Positions 32,198 to 41,717 are shown, counted from the first letter of the stretch. The stretch is DNA of 64,000 nt from Pelotomaculum sp. (GCA_018435055.1 JAHDOA010000006.1:1-64000); one strand, 5' to 3'. Notes: generated by a model from the sequence alone, not told the origin. A program made the numbers and translations.

Positions 32198-34041
32198 AGA
32201 TCACCCCCCGCATAAAAAGGTTCAATCTCCAGCGCCGGGCATAACCCGCAGCCGGGGCAGTCCCCGCTGCGGCAGTCCGGGGTAACGGCCCCTGCCAGCG
32301 CCCGTTTATGCTCAAGGACAAGGTACTGCCTGGATACCCCGGCGTCAATGTGGCCCCACGGCAGCGGGTCGTCATAGCTAAAGCGGCGGTAGGCGTAAGC
32401 CGCCGGGTCGAGCCCGGCCTGGCGGAAGGCTTCCAGCCAGAGGTCAATATTGAAATATTCCGACCACCCGTCAAACCGGCATCCCAGCGCAAAAGCCCTG
32501 GCCAGCGCACTGCCCAGACGCCTGTCGCCCCGCGCGAAGGCCGCTTCAATAAAGCTAAGGCCGGCGTCATGGTAATTCAACGTCAAGCCCCGCTCCCTTG
32601 TTTGGGACGAAAGGGCATTCTGTTTCCTTCTCAGGTCTTCCAGCCGCTCCTGCGGCTCCCACTGGAACACGGTATGCGGCTTGGGCACGAATGACGAAAC
32701 GCTGACAGTCACCTTCAGGCGACCGCGGGACACGCCGCTTTTACGCCCCAGGGCCAGCACCTGCCTGGCCAGCCGGGCAATTCCGGCCACATCATCGTCT
32801 GTCTCTGTGGGCAGGCCAATCATAAAATATAATTTTATCGCCTGCCATCCCCCCCTGAAGGCCGCCCCCGCCGTTTCCATCAGGTCCTCTTCAGTGACTC
32901 CTTTATTGATCACGTCCCTGAGGCGCTGTGTGCCTGCCTCCGGCGCAAAGGTAAGGCTGGAGCGGCGCACGCGCTGGACTTCCCTGGCCAGTTCCATTGA
33001 AAAATGGTCCGCCCGCAGGGAAGGCAGTGACACATTAACCCCCCGGCCGGCATGTTCTTGCGCCAGAGACTTGACCACTTCCAGGACCGGGGTGTAGTCG
33101 CTGCTGCTGAGGGAGGTGAGAGAAATCTCGTCGAAGCCGGTATTCTTAACCAGCCCGGCGGCCTGGCGCAACACCGTTTCAGGTTTTTTCTCCCGTACCG
33201 GGCGGTAGATAATACCAGCCTGGCAAAAACGGCAACCCCTGGTACAGCCCCTGAAGACCTCAATCATCATGCGGTCATGCACGGCAGCCGTGGCGGGCAC
33301 AACAGGTTTTAACGGAAAGGGCGCCGCGTCAAGGTCTTTAACTACCCTTTTGGTGATTTTTTCCGGCACATCTGCGCGTACCGGCCTGATCCGGGAAAAT
33401 GCTCCGTCCTCCCCGTAAGAAACATCATAAAGCGATGGCGCGTATACACCGGGAATCCCTGCCGCCTGAAATAGTAGCTCGTTTTTTTGAAAATTTGCCC
33501 GTTTGCCCGCCAGTACGAGATCCAGCAGTTCGTTAATCACGTCTTCACCTTCGCCGATCACAAAAAGGTCAATAAAGTCCGCCATTGGTTCCGGGTTGAA
33601 GGCGCATGGCCCGCCCGCGATCACCAGAGGATCTTCTTCATTCCTCTCCTCAGCGTACAAAGGTATGCCGGCCAGGCTGAGCATATATAGGATGTTGGAA
33701 AAGCTCATTTCATACTGCAGGGTAAAAGCGACTATATCAAAATCCTTGACCGGCCTTTGCGACTCCAGGGCAAACAGGGGCAGGCCGTCTTCCCGTATCC
33801 GGTCCGCCATATCCGGCCAGGGGGCGAATACCCTCTCCATTAAAGCGTCCGGCCGGCTGTTGACAATATTGTACAGGATATGCATTCCCAAATGGGACAT
33901 GCCCACCTCATACACATCAGGAAAGGCAAAAACCGTCTTGAGTTCTATTTTGTCCCATTCCTTGCGTATCGAATTCCATTCGCCGCCCGTATAGCGGGCG
34001 GGCTTTTTTACCTGTGATAAAATATTTTCGAGCTGATTCAT
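32194..34041 (-). CDS. TIGR03960 radical SAM protein with B12-binding-like N-domain
   Basis: A 615-aa protein. The N-terminal 200 residues form a cobalamin-binding-like fold (FAFPDVYEVGMSHLGMHIL; VIGEGEDVINELLDL). The radical SAM core begins with EVFRGCTRGCRFCQAG, giving the CxxxCxxC iron-sulfur site, followed by SLTSLSSSDY and SLPSLRADHFS. The C-terminal part carries a short Cys cluster (CRSGDCPGCGLC). Family function is unassigned. It is probably co-transcribed with the DUF2344 gene and rng. Confidence 0.92.
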   Translation of the reverse strand: MNQLENILSQVKKPARYTGGEWNSIRKEWDKIELKTVFAFPDVYEVGMSHLGMHILYNIVNSRPDALMERVFAPWPDMADRIREDGLPLFALESQRPVKDFDIVAFTLQYEMSFSNILYMLSLAGIPLYAEERNEEDPLVIAGGPCAFNPEPMADFIDLFVIGEGEDVINELLDLVLAGKRANFQKNELLFQAAGIPGVYAPSLYDVSYGEDGAFSRIRPVRADVPEKITKRVVKDLDAAPFPLKPVVPATAAVHDRMMIEVFRGCTRGCRFCQAGIIYRPVREKKPETVLRQAAGLVKNTGFDEISLTSLSSSDYTPVLEVVKSLAQEHAGRGVNVSLPSLRADHFSMELAREVQRVRRSSLTFAPEAGTQRLRDVINKGVTEEDLMETAGAAFRGGWQAIKLYFMIGLPTETDDDVAGIARLARQVLALGRKSGVSRGRLKVTVSVSSFVPKPHTVFQWEPQERLEDLRRKQNALSSQTRERGLTLNYHDAGLSFIEAAFARGDRRLGSALARAFALGCRFDGWSEYFNIDLWLEAFRQAGLDPAAYAYRRFSYDDPLPWGHIDAGVSRQYLVLEHKRALAGAVTPDCRSGDCPGCGLCPALEIEPFYAGGDL

Positions 34042-34213
34042 GGCATCTTATCTCCCGCAAACACTGACTTTAATATAGTATTGCCCAAATAACGGTAAAG
34101 TGTTCCTGAGCTGGACTGCATATGGCAATTTACCGGTACCCGGCTGCTATATATTAAATATTACCATATTTACAAAGGATGCAGGCATTTTGACAGGCAA
34201 ATTAAAAAAAATA

Positions 34214-34229
34214 AGCGGGAGTCCCCGCT
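34214..34229 (-). terminator. Terminator after spoIVFB
   Basis: AGCGGG-AGTC-CCCGCT, followed on the minus strand by TATTTTTTTTAAT, 20 nt beyond the spoIVFB stop codon. Confidence 0.85.
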
Positions 34230-34247
34230 GCTTTTCGTCCTGTTAGT

Positions 34248-35120
34248 TTATTTTAATAATTCGCCGATGTTTATGTCCATGCCTTTGTTGAACAACGCGT
34301 CAACTATCTGCGCCTCGCTGACCACACCCCTGTACTGCCAGTCTTTATCCAGCAAAATTACCACATGGAACCGCTGTGGAATAAAAGCCCTGGTAACATC
34401 CTGGAGCCGCACATCATCAAATGAAACCAGAGGTTCGGCAGGAAGCACTCCCGCCGCGACTAGCTCGAGTTTCTTTTGCGTCAGATGCCTGATAAAGTGG
34501 AAGGGCGCCAGCCCTTTTTCCCGTGTGGCCGCGTATAGTAAAAAACTGCCGGCGATCAAGATATCCAGGCCGGATATGCCCAGCAAGAGGCCGGCAGCGC
34601 CCAGCAGGACAATGGACACGCCCCAGAATTGGCCCAACCAGGCCGCTTTATAAGTAGCCTCTTTAAAGCCCACCCGCCTGGCCAGGTAAGCGCGAAAAAC
34701 CCTGCCGCCATCCAATGGCAGCGCCGGCAGGAGATTAAAGGAGGCAATCAATAAATTGGATTGTATAAAAAAGGAGGTCAGCTGGTCATCCCACAGTCCA
34801 TATCCTCTTAAGGCCGTACCAAACCCCGCCAGTAAAAGGTTGGCTGCCGGGCCGGCGGACGCCACCAAAACCTCCCGGGCCGGATCCAGGACCACCTCGC
34901 CGCCGATACGGCAGACACCGCCAAAAGGCAGCAGTTCCACATCCGCTACATTTACGCCCAAACGCCGGGCGGCAGCGACATGCGCCAATTCGTGCAGCAA
35001 TACAATAGAAAAGGCAATCAGGCCCTTGGCCAGGACCCCGGCCACAAAAAACAGCCCGAGCAGGGCCAGGAATATGTTATTAAGATGGATCTGCACACCT
35101 GATACAGTACATACCTTCAA
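34248..35120 (-). CDS. spoIVFB: SpoIVFB-type site-2 (M50) intramembrane metalloprotease
   Basis: A 290-aa membrane protease. HELAH (H43-H47) is the zinc site and LLPALPLDGGRV supplies the third ligand (LDG form of NPDG). About six hydrophobic segments cover residues 15-200; a CBS-like cytoplasmic tail follows (about 220-290, ending GVVSEAQIVDALFNKG). SpoIVFB cleaves pro-sigma-K in the mother cell during sporulation. The upstream SpoIVFA-like gene supports the name. Confidence 0.92.
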   Translation of the reverse strand: MKVCTVSGVQIHLNNIFLALLGLFFVAGVLAKGLIAFSIVLLHELAHVAAARRLGVNVADVELLPFGGVCRIGGEVVLDPAREVLVASAGPAANLLLAGFGTALRGYGLWDDQLTSFFIQSNLLIASFNLLPALPLDGGRVFRAYLARRVGFKEATYKAAWLGQFWGVSIVLLGAAGLLLGISGLDILIAGSFLLYAATREKGLAPFHFIRHLTQKKLELVAAGVLPAEPLVSFDDVRLQDVTRAFIPQRFHVVILLDKDWQYRGVVSEAQIVDALFNKGMDINIGELLK

Positions 35121-35155
35121 GGCTAAAACCTTCTCCCAGGAATTTAACTAAAAAT

Positions 35156-35196
35156 ATTTCACAGGATTTACAAGATTTAAAAGATTAACAGGATGT
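35156..35196. repeat. Copy of the ACAGGATTTACA dispersed repeat
   Basis: TTTCACAGGATTTACAAGAT and AGATTAACAGGATG in tandem, between spoIVFA and spoIVFB. Confidence 0.6.
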
Positions 35197-35298
35197 AATT
35201 TTTTAATCTGAAGATAATGAATACTTGTCGTTCTTCAATACGTTTACATTCTTTTTAAACCTGAATCGTGTTGATCCCTGTAATAATTTCTTTGATAT

Positions 35299-36054
35299 TT
35301 ATTGATTAAACTGCAGCCTGCTCAGCGGATCGACCAGTTTTTTATTTTCTCTCAGTTCAAAATGGAGACAGCCGCCGGTTACGTCACCTGTATTACCTAC
35401 TTCACCGACAGTTTGCCCGGCCTTGATATCCTGACCTTCGCTAACAGCCGCTCTGGCCAGTTTGCCATACAGGGTAAAGGATCCCTGTCCATGATCAATT
35501 AAAACATATTGGCCCAGTTCCGGGCTGTCACCCACCTTTTTTACCTGACCGTCCCGAACGGCCCTTACCGCGCTTCCCACCCCGGCGGCAATGTCTATGC
35601 CCGCATGAAAACGCTCCATCTCGTCAATTGGGTCCACCACCATCCCAAAGTTGCGGACCACCTGGCCGGAAACAGGCAGGGGCAAAAAAGCTGACGGGCT
35701 GTTATTTACTTTTGAGACAACCGGCCGGGGGCTGCTGAAAAAAGGCCAGTCCGCATCTGTCAGCTGCAGCCCATACTGGACTAACCTCTCAAATACCGGC
35801 TGGTAGTCCCACTCCGTAGTCAGTACATACCGCAGGTTTTCTCTGACCTGAACGCCCCAGGGGCTGCTTGTCCCCTTAAGCGCGAGAAAGGCGGCCAGTA
35901 TCAGCAGCACAACCGCCACCCGGTAGAAAGTTCCCCTTTTATTGCTGCCATATTGCTTTGGTTTTTTCCACCTGGGCTGCTTGTAATAGGCAGATCCCCA
36001 GTCGTCCTGTTGAAAATTGTTGCTGGTTTTATCAAAACCTTTCAGTGCGCTCAC
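35299..36054 (-). CDS. spoIVFA: SpoIVFA-like protein with degenerate M23 (LytM) domain
   Basis: A 251-aa bitopic protein: charged cytoplasmic N-terminus, one membrane helix (about residues 47-63, VAVVLLILAAFLALKG) and an extracytoplasmic M23 domain (about 125-245). The first zinc histidine is present in HAGIDI, but the HxH near the end reads GGCLHFE, with Cys in place of the first His. The domain is therefore probably not catalytic, as in SpoIVFA, the regulator of SpoIVFB. It lies directly before spoIVFB and after rodA. Confidence 0.87.
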   Translation of the reverse strand: MSALKGFDKTSNNFQQDDWGSAYYKQPRWKKPKQYGSNKRGTFYRVAVVLLILAAFLALKGTSSPWGVQVRENLRYVLTTEWDYQPVFERLVQYGLQLTDADWPFFSSPRPVVSKVNNSPSAFLPLPVSGQVVRNFGMVVDPIDEMERFHAGIDIAAGVGSAVRAVRDGQVKKVGDSPELGQYVLIDHGQGSFTLYGKLARAAVSEGQDIKAGQTVGEVGNTGDVTGGCLHFELRENKKLVDPLSRLQFNQ

Positions 36055-36127
36055 CCCAATTTTATTTTAAATTTCCTAATTCAATATATTTTCCTTTATT
36101 AGGAAATATGACAGGCGCTAACAAAAA

Positions 36128-36147
36128 ACCGGAGCAGCGGCTCCGGT
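36128..36147 (-). terminator. Terminator after rodA
   Basis: ACCGGAGC-AGCG-GCTCCGGT is an 8-bp GC-rich stem followed on the minus strand by TTTTTTG, 5 nt beyond the rodA stop codon. Confidence 0.9.
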
Positions 36148-36151
36148 CGAT

Positions 36152-37309
36152 TCAAAACATTATATTCTGCTTCTTCATGTTTATACTCAGCAGCAGGCCG
36201 AGCGCCGCCAGGTTGGTAATCATGCTGCTGCCGCCGTAGCTGAACATCGGCAGGGGTATGCCTGTTACCGGCATGATTCCCGTAGTCATACCCACATTCA
36301 CCAGGACATGAAAAGCGATCATAGATATTACGCCGGTTGCTACCAGGTAGCCGAAATTATCCTTGGCGTTAACGGCTATACAGACACAGCGGTAGATTAA
36401 AATAAAGAATAGAAACAACAGGGCGACAGCGCCGACAAAACCCAGTTCTTCCCCGACCACGGAGAAAATAAAGTCTGTATCCTGGATAGGCAGAAAATCG
36501 CCGTGCGTCTGGCTTCCTTGAAAAAGTCCCCGCCCCAGAAAACCGCCCTGCCCGATAGCAATCTGGGACTGAATAATGTGGTAACCATCTCCGTGCCAAT
36601 CATCCCAAGGGTTAAGAAAAATAGTAAGCCGGTTTAGCTGATAATCCTTTAAGGGGATCCAGAGGTGAAAAGAGCTGTTGGCCTCGCACCAGAAGTGCGC
36701 CCAGATCCACAGTGAAACAAACGCCAGGCCGCCGGCGACAAGACAAAAAAGCAGCCAGGGCCGCGCGCCCGCCGCGAAAAGCATGCCAAACATGATCGCC
36801 ATGAACACCAGGGATGTGCCCAGGTCCGGCTGCTTTAAGATCAATATTAGCGGCGCGCCGATAAAGGCAAAACAAGGCATAAGGTCTTTAAAACTCCTGA
36901 GTTTGCCCTGGCGCGAGTTGAGAAAAGCAGCAAAACAGATGATAATAATGAGCTTGGCAAATTCGGAAGGCTGAAAGCGAAAAGGACCGATTTCGATCCA
37001 GCGCTGCGCCCCCAGCGCGGAATCGCCCATAAAGATGACAGCGCCCAACAATATCAGGTTTAATATATACAATTTTTTCATATGCCTGGCCAGATCTTCA
37101 TAATTAATATTAACCATAAAGATCATGGCGCCCATACCAATAACGACAAAAAGGATCTGCTTGATAAAATCCTTTTTCAGCACAGTATCGTCTTTGGTAG
37201 CGCTGAATATAACAACAAGGCTGAAAATAATTATTAAAGCCACCACTGCGAGCAGCGTATGGTCAAGTTTTTTTAACAGCCGGCTTTGTTTAAACAATGC
37301 CTGGCACAC
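36152..37309 (-). CDS. rodA: SEDS-family peptidoglycan glycosyltransferase RodA
   Basis: A 385-aa protein with about ten membrane helices and the SEDS signatures RWIEIGPFRFQPSEFAK (about 105-121), QSQIAIGQGGFLGRGLFQGS and TGIMPVTGIPLPMFSYGGSS. It polymerises glycan strands with the transpeptidase PBP2 encoded upstream (mrdA). SpoVE and FtsW share this fold; its place next to minE and mrdA favours RodA. Confidence 0.94.
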   Translation of the reverse strand: MCQALFKQSRLLKKLDHTLLAVVALIIIFSLVVIFSATKDDTVLKKDFIKQILFVVIGMGAMIFMVNINYEDLARHMKKLYILNLILLGAVIFMGDSALGAQRWIEIGPFRFQPSEFAKLIIIICFAAFLNSRQGKLRSFKDLMPCFAFIGAPLILILKQPDLGTSLVFMAIMFGMLFAAGARPWLLFCLVAGGLAFVSLWIWAHFWCEANSSFHLWIPLKDYQLNRLTIFLNPWDDWHGDGYHIIQSQIAIGQGGFLGRGLFQGSQTHGDFLPIQDTDFIFSVVGEELGFVGAVALLFLFFILIYRCVCIAVNAKDNFGYLVATGVISMIAFHVLVNVGMTTGIMPVTGIPLPMFSYGGSSMITNLAALGLLLSINMKKQNIMF

Positions 37310-37445
37310 CCTTTTCCGCTAAAAATAATCTCGTGAATACAGAAAACATAGATCTATTATATAATAACCAGTTGTAAATTAACATGCCCCGGAAATATGT
37401 CAGACACCCTTATCATGGAATACCGGCTGCTGAATAAATAAAAAT

Positions 37446-37466
37446 GCGGGAAAATAAAAAGCCCGC
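37446..37466 (-). terminator. Terminator after minE
   Basis: GCGGG (37446-37450) and CCCGC (37462-37466), with ATTTTTATTTATT following on the minus strand. The stem is short and the loop is 11 nt. Confidence 0.55.
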
Positions 37467-37502
37467 TATATTCTAACGAGCATTATAAATTCGGATGCTA
37501 AT

Positions 37503-37772
37503 CTAGGCTTCCGCTACCCTTCTCATGCCTTTTACCGGGATGTTGGCCACCAGCGCCACCGTGTTGCCGCTTGAATCCAGGTTAACCTCCAGCGCCGATT
37601 CGTCGATTTCCATGTATTTGGATATTACCTGAATTATCTCGCCTTTCAGGGTATCAAGCAGTTGAGGCGATATACTGGCCCGATCGTGCACCAGGACCAG
37701 GCGAAGTCTCTCTTTGGCAACGTTTTTACTTCCACCGTCCCTATTAAAAAGCCTTGCAATAAATTCCAGCAT
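37503..37772 (-). CDS. minE: Cell division topological specificity factor MinE
   Basis: An 89-aa protein. The N-terminal membrane-targeting and MinD-activating helix region is followed by AKERLRLVLVHDRASISPQ and the C-terminal dimerisation domain VISKYMEIDESALEVNLD. MinE drives MinCD oscillation that keeps the division site at midcell. It follows minD by 23 nt. Confidence 0.95.
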   Translation of the reverse strand: MLEFIARLFNRDGGSKNVAKERLRLVLVHDRASISPQLLDTLKGEIIQVISKYMEIDESALEVNLDSSGNTVALVANIPVKGMRRVAEA

Positions 37773-37795
37773 CGCTGCTCTCCCCTCCCTGTTTT

Positions 37796-38587
37796 TTATT
37801 TCCTGCCAAACATTTTGCGGATTTTACTAAAGAAGCCTTCTTCATCCAGGCTCATCAGCGGCACATCTTCACCCAGTACGCGCCTGACAATATTGCGGTA
37901 GGACTGCCCCAAACGTGAACCCTGGTCCAGCACTACCGGCTCACCACGGTTAGTAGTGATGACAATCATTTCATCTTCGGGGATCACACCCAAAAGGTCG
38001 ATGGCCAGGATGTCAATAATATCTTCTATGCTCATCATATCACCCTGCCTGACCATTTTTGGGCGAATACGATTGATAATCAATGTCGGTTCGCGCAGTT
38101 CGGCAGCCTCCAGCAATCCGATGATCCGGTCGGCGTCACGCACCGCTGAAACCTCCGGTGTGGTTATTACTATGGCCTTATCCGCGCCGGCGATGGCATT
38201 GCGGAAGCCCTGCTCAATACCGGCCGGACAATCGATAATGATATATTCAAATTCTTTTCTTAAATCGTCGCACAGCGCCTGCATCTGTTCCGGACTTACC
38301 GCTGTTTTGTCTTTGGTCTGGGCGGCAGGCAGGAGGTGCAGCCCGTCAAGGCGCTTGTCCTTGATCAGAGCCTGCCGCAGCCGGCAGTTGCCGCTGGTTA
38401 CATCAACGATATCAAATACAATCCTGTTTTCCAACCCCAGAGCCATGTCCAGGTTTCTCAGCCCTATATCCGTATCTACAAGCGCTACCTTCTTGCCCAG
38501 GTAAGCCAGGCCTGCCCCGAGGTTGGCGGCAGTAGTGGTCTTGCCTACCCCTCCCTTGCCGGAAGTAATTACGATTACCTCGCCCAT
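37796..38587 (-). CDS. minD: Septum site-determining ATPase MinD
   Basis: A 263-aa deviant Walker ATPase. The P-loop is KGGVGKTT with the signature lysine at residue 11, switch region DTDIGLRNLDMALG and DCPAGIEQGF. The C-terminal amphipathic helix GFFSKIRKMFGRK binds the membrane. It recruits MinC and is released by MinE. Genes run minC-minD-minE. Confidence 0.97.
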   Translation of the reverse strand: MGEVIVITSGKGGVGKTTTAANLGAGLAYLGKKVALVDTDIGLRNLDMALGLENRIVFDIVDVTSGNCRLRQALIKDKRLDGLHLLPAAQTKDKTAVSPEQMQALCDDLRKEFEYIIIDCPAGIEQGFRNAIAGADKAIVITTPEVSAVRDADRIIGLLEAAELREPTLIINRIRPKMVRQGDMMSIEDIIDILAIDLLGVIPEDEMIVITTNRGEPVVLDQGSRLGQSYRNIVRRVLGEDVPLMSLDEEGFFSKIRKMFGRK

Positions 38588-38683
38588 CCTTAAAGTTTCC
38601 TCCTCTTATTAAGTCGTGGTCATCTGGAACATCGCCCTGATTATCGAAACCATGATATATAACGCCGTGGAGCGCTGCAGCTT

Positions 38684-39109
38684 TTAAGGCTTCGCCTGAC
38701 GTTCAGCGGGAGTCTGGAATGCTTCAATGGTGACAACACCATCCTTGATACGGGCCATTTCCGGATGGTCTGCGTCAATCGCCTCATTGTCAGGCGGCCG
38801 GGTAATATGATCGGAAATCCTGAGCTGGGTAGGCTGCAGTTTAAAAGCCATCACTATGGCGTTTTCGTCACCGCCCGCCCCGGCGTGCACCACGCCTCGC
38901 AAGGCGCCCATAACTATAACGTTGCCGGTCGCCGATATCTCCGCCCCAGGGTTGACATCACCCAGGACCACAACGTTTCCGTGGTAACTGATAGTTTGGC
39001 CGGAGCGCAGGGTCCTCTGCACCAGAATAGTATTTTCGTCTACCAGATCTTCCTGGTCTGCAGCATGTTTTGGAAAAGGGCTGTTATTGCTCCCTTTGGA
39101 AATGGCCAA
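38684..39109 (-). CDS. minC: MinC, C-terminal domain only
   Basis: A 141-aa protein matching the beta-helical C-terminal MinC domain (residues about 25-110: LRSGQTISYHGNVVVLGDVNPGAEISATGNVIVMGALRG), which dimerises and binds MinD. The N-terminal FtsZ-inhibiting domain of normal MinC (about 100 residues) is absent. A TTG start at 39109 has AAGGAGAG upstream, and the mrdA terminator begins just 80 nt before, leaving no room for the missing part. Thus it is a naturally short MinC, not a frameshift. Confidence 0.9.
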   Translation of the reverse strand: MAISKGSNNSPFPKHAADQEDLVDENTILVQRTLRSGQTISYHGNVVVLGDVNPGAEISATGNVIVMGALRGVVHAGAGGDENAIVMAFKLQPTQLRISDHITRPPDNEAIDADHPEMARIKDGVVTIEAFQTPAERQAKP

Positions 39110-39195
39110 ATCTATCTCTCCTTCTAGTTTCGCAAATGCTTACTGTTAGTTCTACAAATTGGCAATCAAATCCTGCTAAAACAAAACAAAAAAAA

Positions 39196-39212
39196 GGGGT
39201 AAAAGACACCCC
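39196..39212 (-). terminator. Terminator after mrdA
   Basis: GGGGT (39196-39200) pairs with ACCCC (39208-39212); on the minus strand TTTTTTTTG follows. It separates mreBCD-mrdA from minCDE. Confidence 0.7.
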
Positions 39213-39245
39213 ATTTCTATCTAAATTATGACAAGAATTGCCTCT

Positions 39246-41201
39246 TTAAGGTTGATTTTTCTGCGGCTCGCCAGGCACAGGCAGCCCCAGGTGAGCCGCC
39301 AGCATATCCTCCGCCACCGGCCCCGCTATCGTCCCGCCGTGCCCGGCATACTCCAGCACTGACGCAATGGCTATATCCGGATTATCATAGGGCGCATAAC
39401 AGACAAACAAGGCGTGCGGTTCATGGTCATCTACCTCCGCCGTGCCCGTTTTAGCAGCAACCGGGGGAAAGCCTGTAAAAAAGCCGTACGCTGTGCCGTC
39501 AGGCGGCTGGGTAACCTCATACATACCCTGTCTGACTATAGCCAGATTCTGTGGTGAAACATTAACCTGTCCCAATACAACCGGTTTGTTTTCTTTTATT
39601 ATTCTACCGTTGAAATCCACTACCTTTTGCACGATGTAGGGCTTATACAGCGTCCCTCCATTAGCAATGGCGGCTATATAGTTAGCCAGTTGCAGAGCTG
39701 AATAGTGGTTGTCCCCCTGCCCGATAGAAGAAATAATCGTGTCATAATCATGCCAGTCCAATTCCCATTCGATCTCTCTCAGTTCATCTGATTTTTTGCT
39801 TAACAAAGACTTGCGCTCGTTTTCATCGGTAGTTCTGCTGAGGAGATCATTGTAGCGCTGGTTTATTTCTTTTACTTTGGCCAGGGATTTTTCATCCAGG
39901 TAATACAACCTTTGCTCTATCTTTGTATCCCGGTCGGGTACTACGCCCGCATCTTCACCCGGCAGCTCGATGCCCGTGATTTTGTCCAGGCCGAATTGGC
40001 GCGCCATGCCGGCAATATGATCTATACCGATTTTCAAACCGACCTGGTAAAAATATGTGTCGCAGGAAACCTTTAAAGCCCTGATTAAATCTACCTGACC
40101 GTGGCCGCCGGGCTTCCAGTCCATGAAAGTCCGGCCAAGGAAAAAATACCCCGGGTCTGATATGGTGTCCCCGGCTTTTACCAGGCCGCTTTCCAGGGCA
40201 GCAAGGGCCACAATCATTTTGAAAGTGGAACCCGGCGCGTATGGCAGCAAGGCCCTGTTCAGCATTGGTTTCAGGGGTGAATTGAATAAGTCATTATAAT
40301 CCTTTTGTGACAGCACTCCGGCCAGCTTGACCGGGTCATAAGACGGGTAGCTGGCCAGGGCCAGCACCTGGCCGCTGTGCACGTCAAGAGCTACAGCCGC
40401 CCCGGCCCTGGCTTCTCCATAGCCCTCTTTAATAGCCTGCTGGGAGGCCCTGGCCAGGGCTTCCTCGGCTACTTTCTGCACTTTATAATCAATGGTAAGC
40501 AACAGGTTATTACCGGGCACCGGTTCCTTTATCCCCAGGTCCCGTACCGGCCTGGCCAGGGAATCCACTTCCATTTGACGTCCGCCGTCCTGGCCCCGCA
40601 GGTATTGTTCATAGGTATTTTCAAGTCCGGTTTGGCCGTAAGGGTCTCCCATTTTGTACCCTTTATCCTTATTCGCCGCCAGCTGTTCCTCGTTAATCTG
40701 GCGCACATACCCCATCACGTGGGTCAGCAGGTTCCCGTTCGGGTATTCACGCAGCGGCTCAACATATATTTCCACACCAGGCAGTTCCATGCGCTGCTCC
40801 TCAATCCGGGTGACAATATCCAGCGGGATCATGGTAGCTATTTTTACAGGTTCATAAGAGCGTTTTTGCTGGTCAATTTTTTGCTGTATTTCCCCGGGGT
40901 CCTCACCGAGAATAGCGGCCAGCTTCTCCACCACGTCATCGATGTTCTTACGTCCGGGGTTTACCAGGGATACAGTGTAAACAGGCTGGTTGCCGACCAG
41001 CTTCACTCCGTTCCGGTCAAAGACCTCACCGCGTGGCGCAGTGATGGTGACCAGCCTGATACGGTTCTCTCTGGCCAGGGTGGAAAACTTATCGTTTTGC
41101 AGAAGCTGTAAATAGGCTAATCTAAATACTAGAATAGAAAAAAAAATGCTGACAATAATCAGGTATGTACGCATTTTCCTTTCTATAAAATTTCTTTCCA
41201 T
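39246..41201 (-). CDS. mrdA: Penicillin-binding protein 2 (class B transpeptidase)
   Basis: A 651-aa elongasome transpeptidase. One N-terminal membrane helix (about 11-30) precedes the PBP dimerisation domain and the transpeptidase domain with active serine in GSTFKMI, SIGQGD as the SxN region and AAKTGTAE as KTG. An insert around residues 395-450 is rich in charged helices (KSLAKVKEINQRYNDLLSR). ATG 41201 follows GGGGAGAGGGATC and is preferred to 41216. It works with RodA, MreC and MreD. Confidence 0.95.
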   Translation of the reverse strand: MERNFIERKMRTYLIIVSIFFSILVFRLAYLQLLQNDKFSTLARENRIRLVTITAPRGEVFDRNGVKLVGNQPVYTVSLVNPGRKNIDDVVEKLAAILGEDPGEIQQKIDQQKRSYEPVKIATMIPLDIVTRIEEQRMELPGVEIYVEPLREYPNGNLLTHVMGYVRQINEEQLAANKDKGYKMGDPYGQTGLENTYEQYLRGQDGGRQMEVDSLARPVRDLGIKEPVPGNNLLLTIDYKVQKVAEEALARASQQAIKEGYGEARAGAAVALDVHSGQVLALASYPSYDPVKLAGVLSQKDYNDLFNSPLKPMLNRALLPYAPGSTFKMIVALAALESGLVKAGDTISDPGYFFLGRTFMDWKPGGHGQVDLIRALKVSCDTYFYQVGLKIGIDHIAGMARQFGLDKITGIELPGEDAGVVPDRDTKIEQRLYYLDEKSLAKVKEINQRYNDLLSRTTDENERKSLLSKKSDELREIEWELDWHDYDTIISSIGQGDNHYSALQLANYIAAIANGGTLYKPYIVQKVVDFNGRIIKENKPVVLGQVNVSPQNLAIVRQGMYEVTQPPDGTAYGFFTGFPPVAAKTGTAEVDDHEPHALFVCYAPYDNPDIAIASVLEYAGHGGTIAGPVAEDMLAAHLGLPVPGEPQKNQP

Positions 41202-41222
41202 GATCCCTCTCCCCAAATATTT

Positions 41223-41714
41223 TTATAGCTCCCTGCTCAGGACCTGAATGTAACGGAAGATGCTCCTGAAAACAAAGGGAACAAGCAGCGCGGTATATGC
41301 CGCAACCGGCAGAGCGACACTGAACAAAGCGTGCAAAGGGTCAATAGTGATATTCAGGTAAAGCAGCAGCAGGTAGTTGGCCATCAAGCCGGCCAGTGAG
41401 GTAAAAAATGTAACAACGGTGGCAATCGGAATGTTTTCTCTGTAGAGGCGTCCACCAGCGGCGCCGGCCAGGTAACCGGCGGCCATTTTCGCCAGGGCGT
41501 TTAAGCCGATATAGTTGCCGGAAAACAGGTCCTCGACAATCCCCCCGGTGAATCCCAAAAAAGCCCCCGTCCTGGTTCCCCGGAAAAAACTGCCGAAAAC
41601 TACAACCAGCATCACCAGGTCGGGCTTAATCCCCGCGATGGCCACGTTTTCCAGAACTGTCGACTGCAATATAATGATTACCCCGAGCAGGAGCGGATAA
41701 AGAATAAACTGCAT
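41223..41714 (-). CDS. mreD: Rod shape-determining protein MreD
   Basis: A 163-aa protein with about five membrane helices and the conserved KPDLVMLVVVFGSFFRGTRTGAFLGF-type region near residues 30-55 (PDL and GxxxGFxxG). It links MreC and the elongasome enzymes in the membrane. It begins 3 nt after the mreC stop codon, in the mreB-mreC-mreD-mrdA series. Confidence 0.92.
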   Translation of the reverse strand: MQFILYPLLLGVIIILQSTVLENVAIAGIKPDLVMLVVVFGSFFRGTRTGAFLGFTGGIVEDLFSGNYIGLNALAKMAAGYLAGAAGGRLYRENIPIATVVTFFTSLAGLMANYLLLLYLNITIDPLHALFSVALPVAAYTALLVPFVFRSIFRYIQVLSREL

Positions 41715-41717
41715 AGC

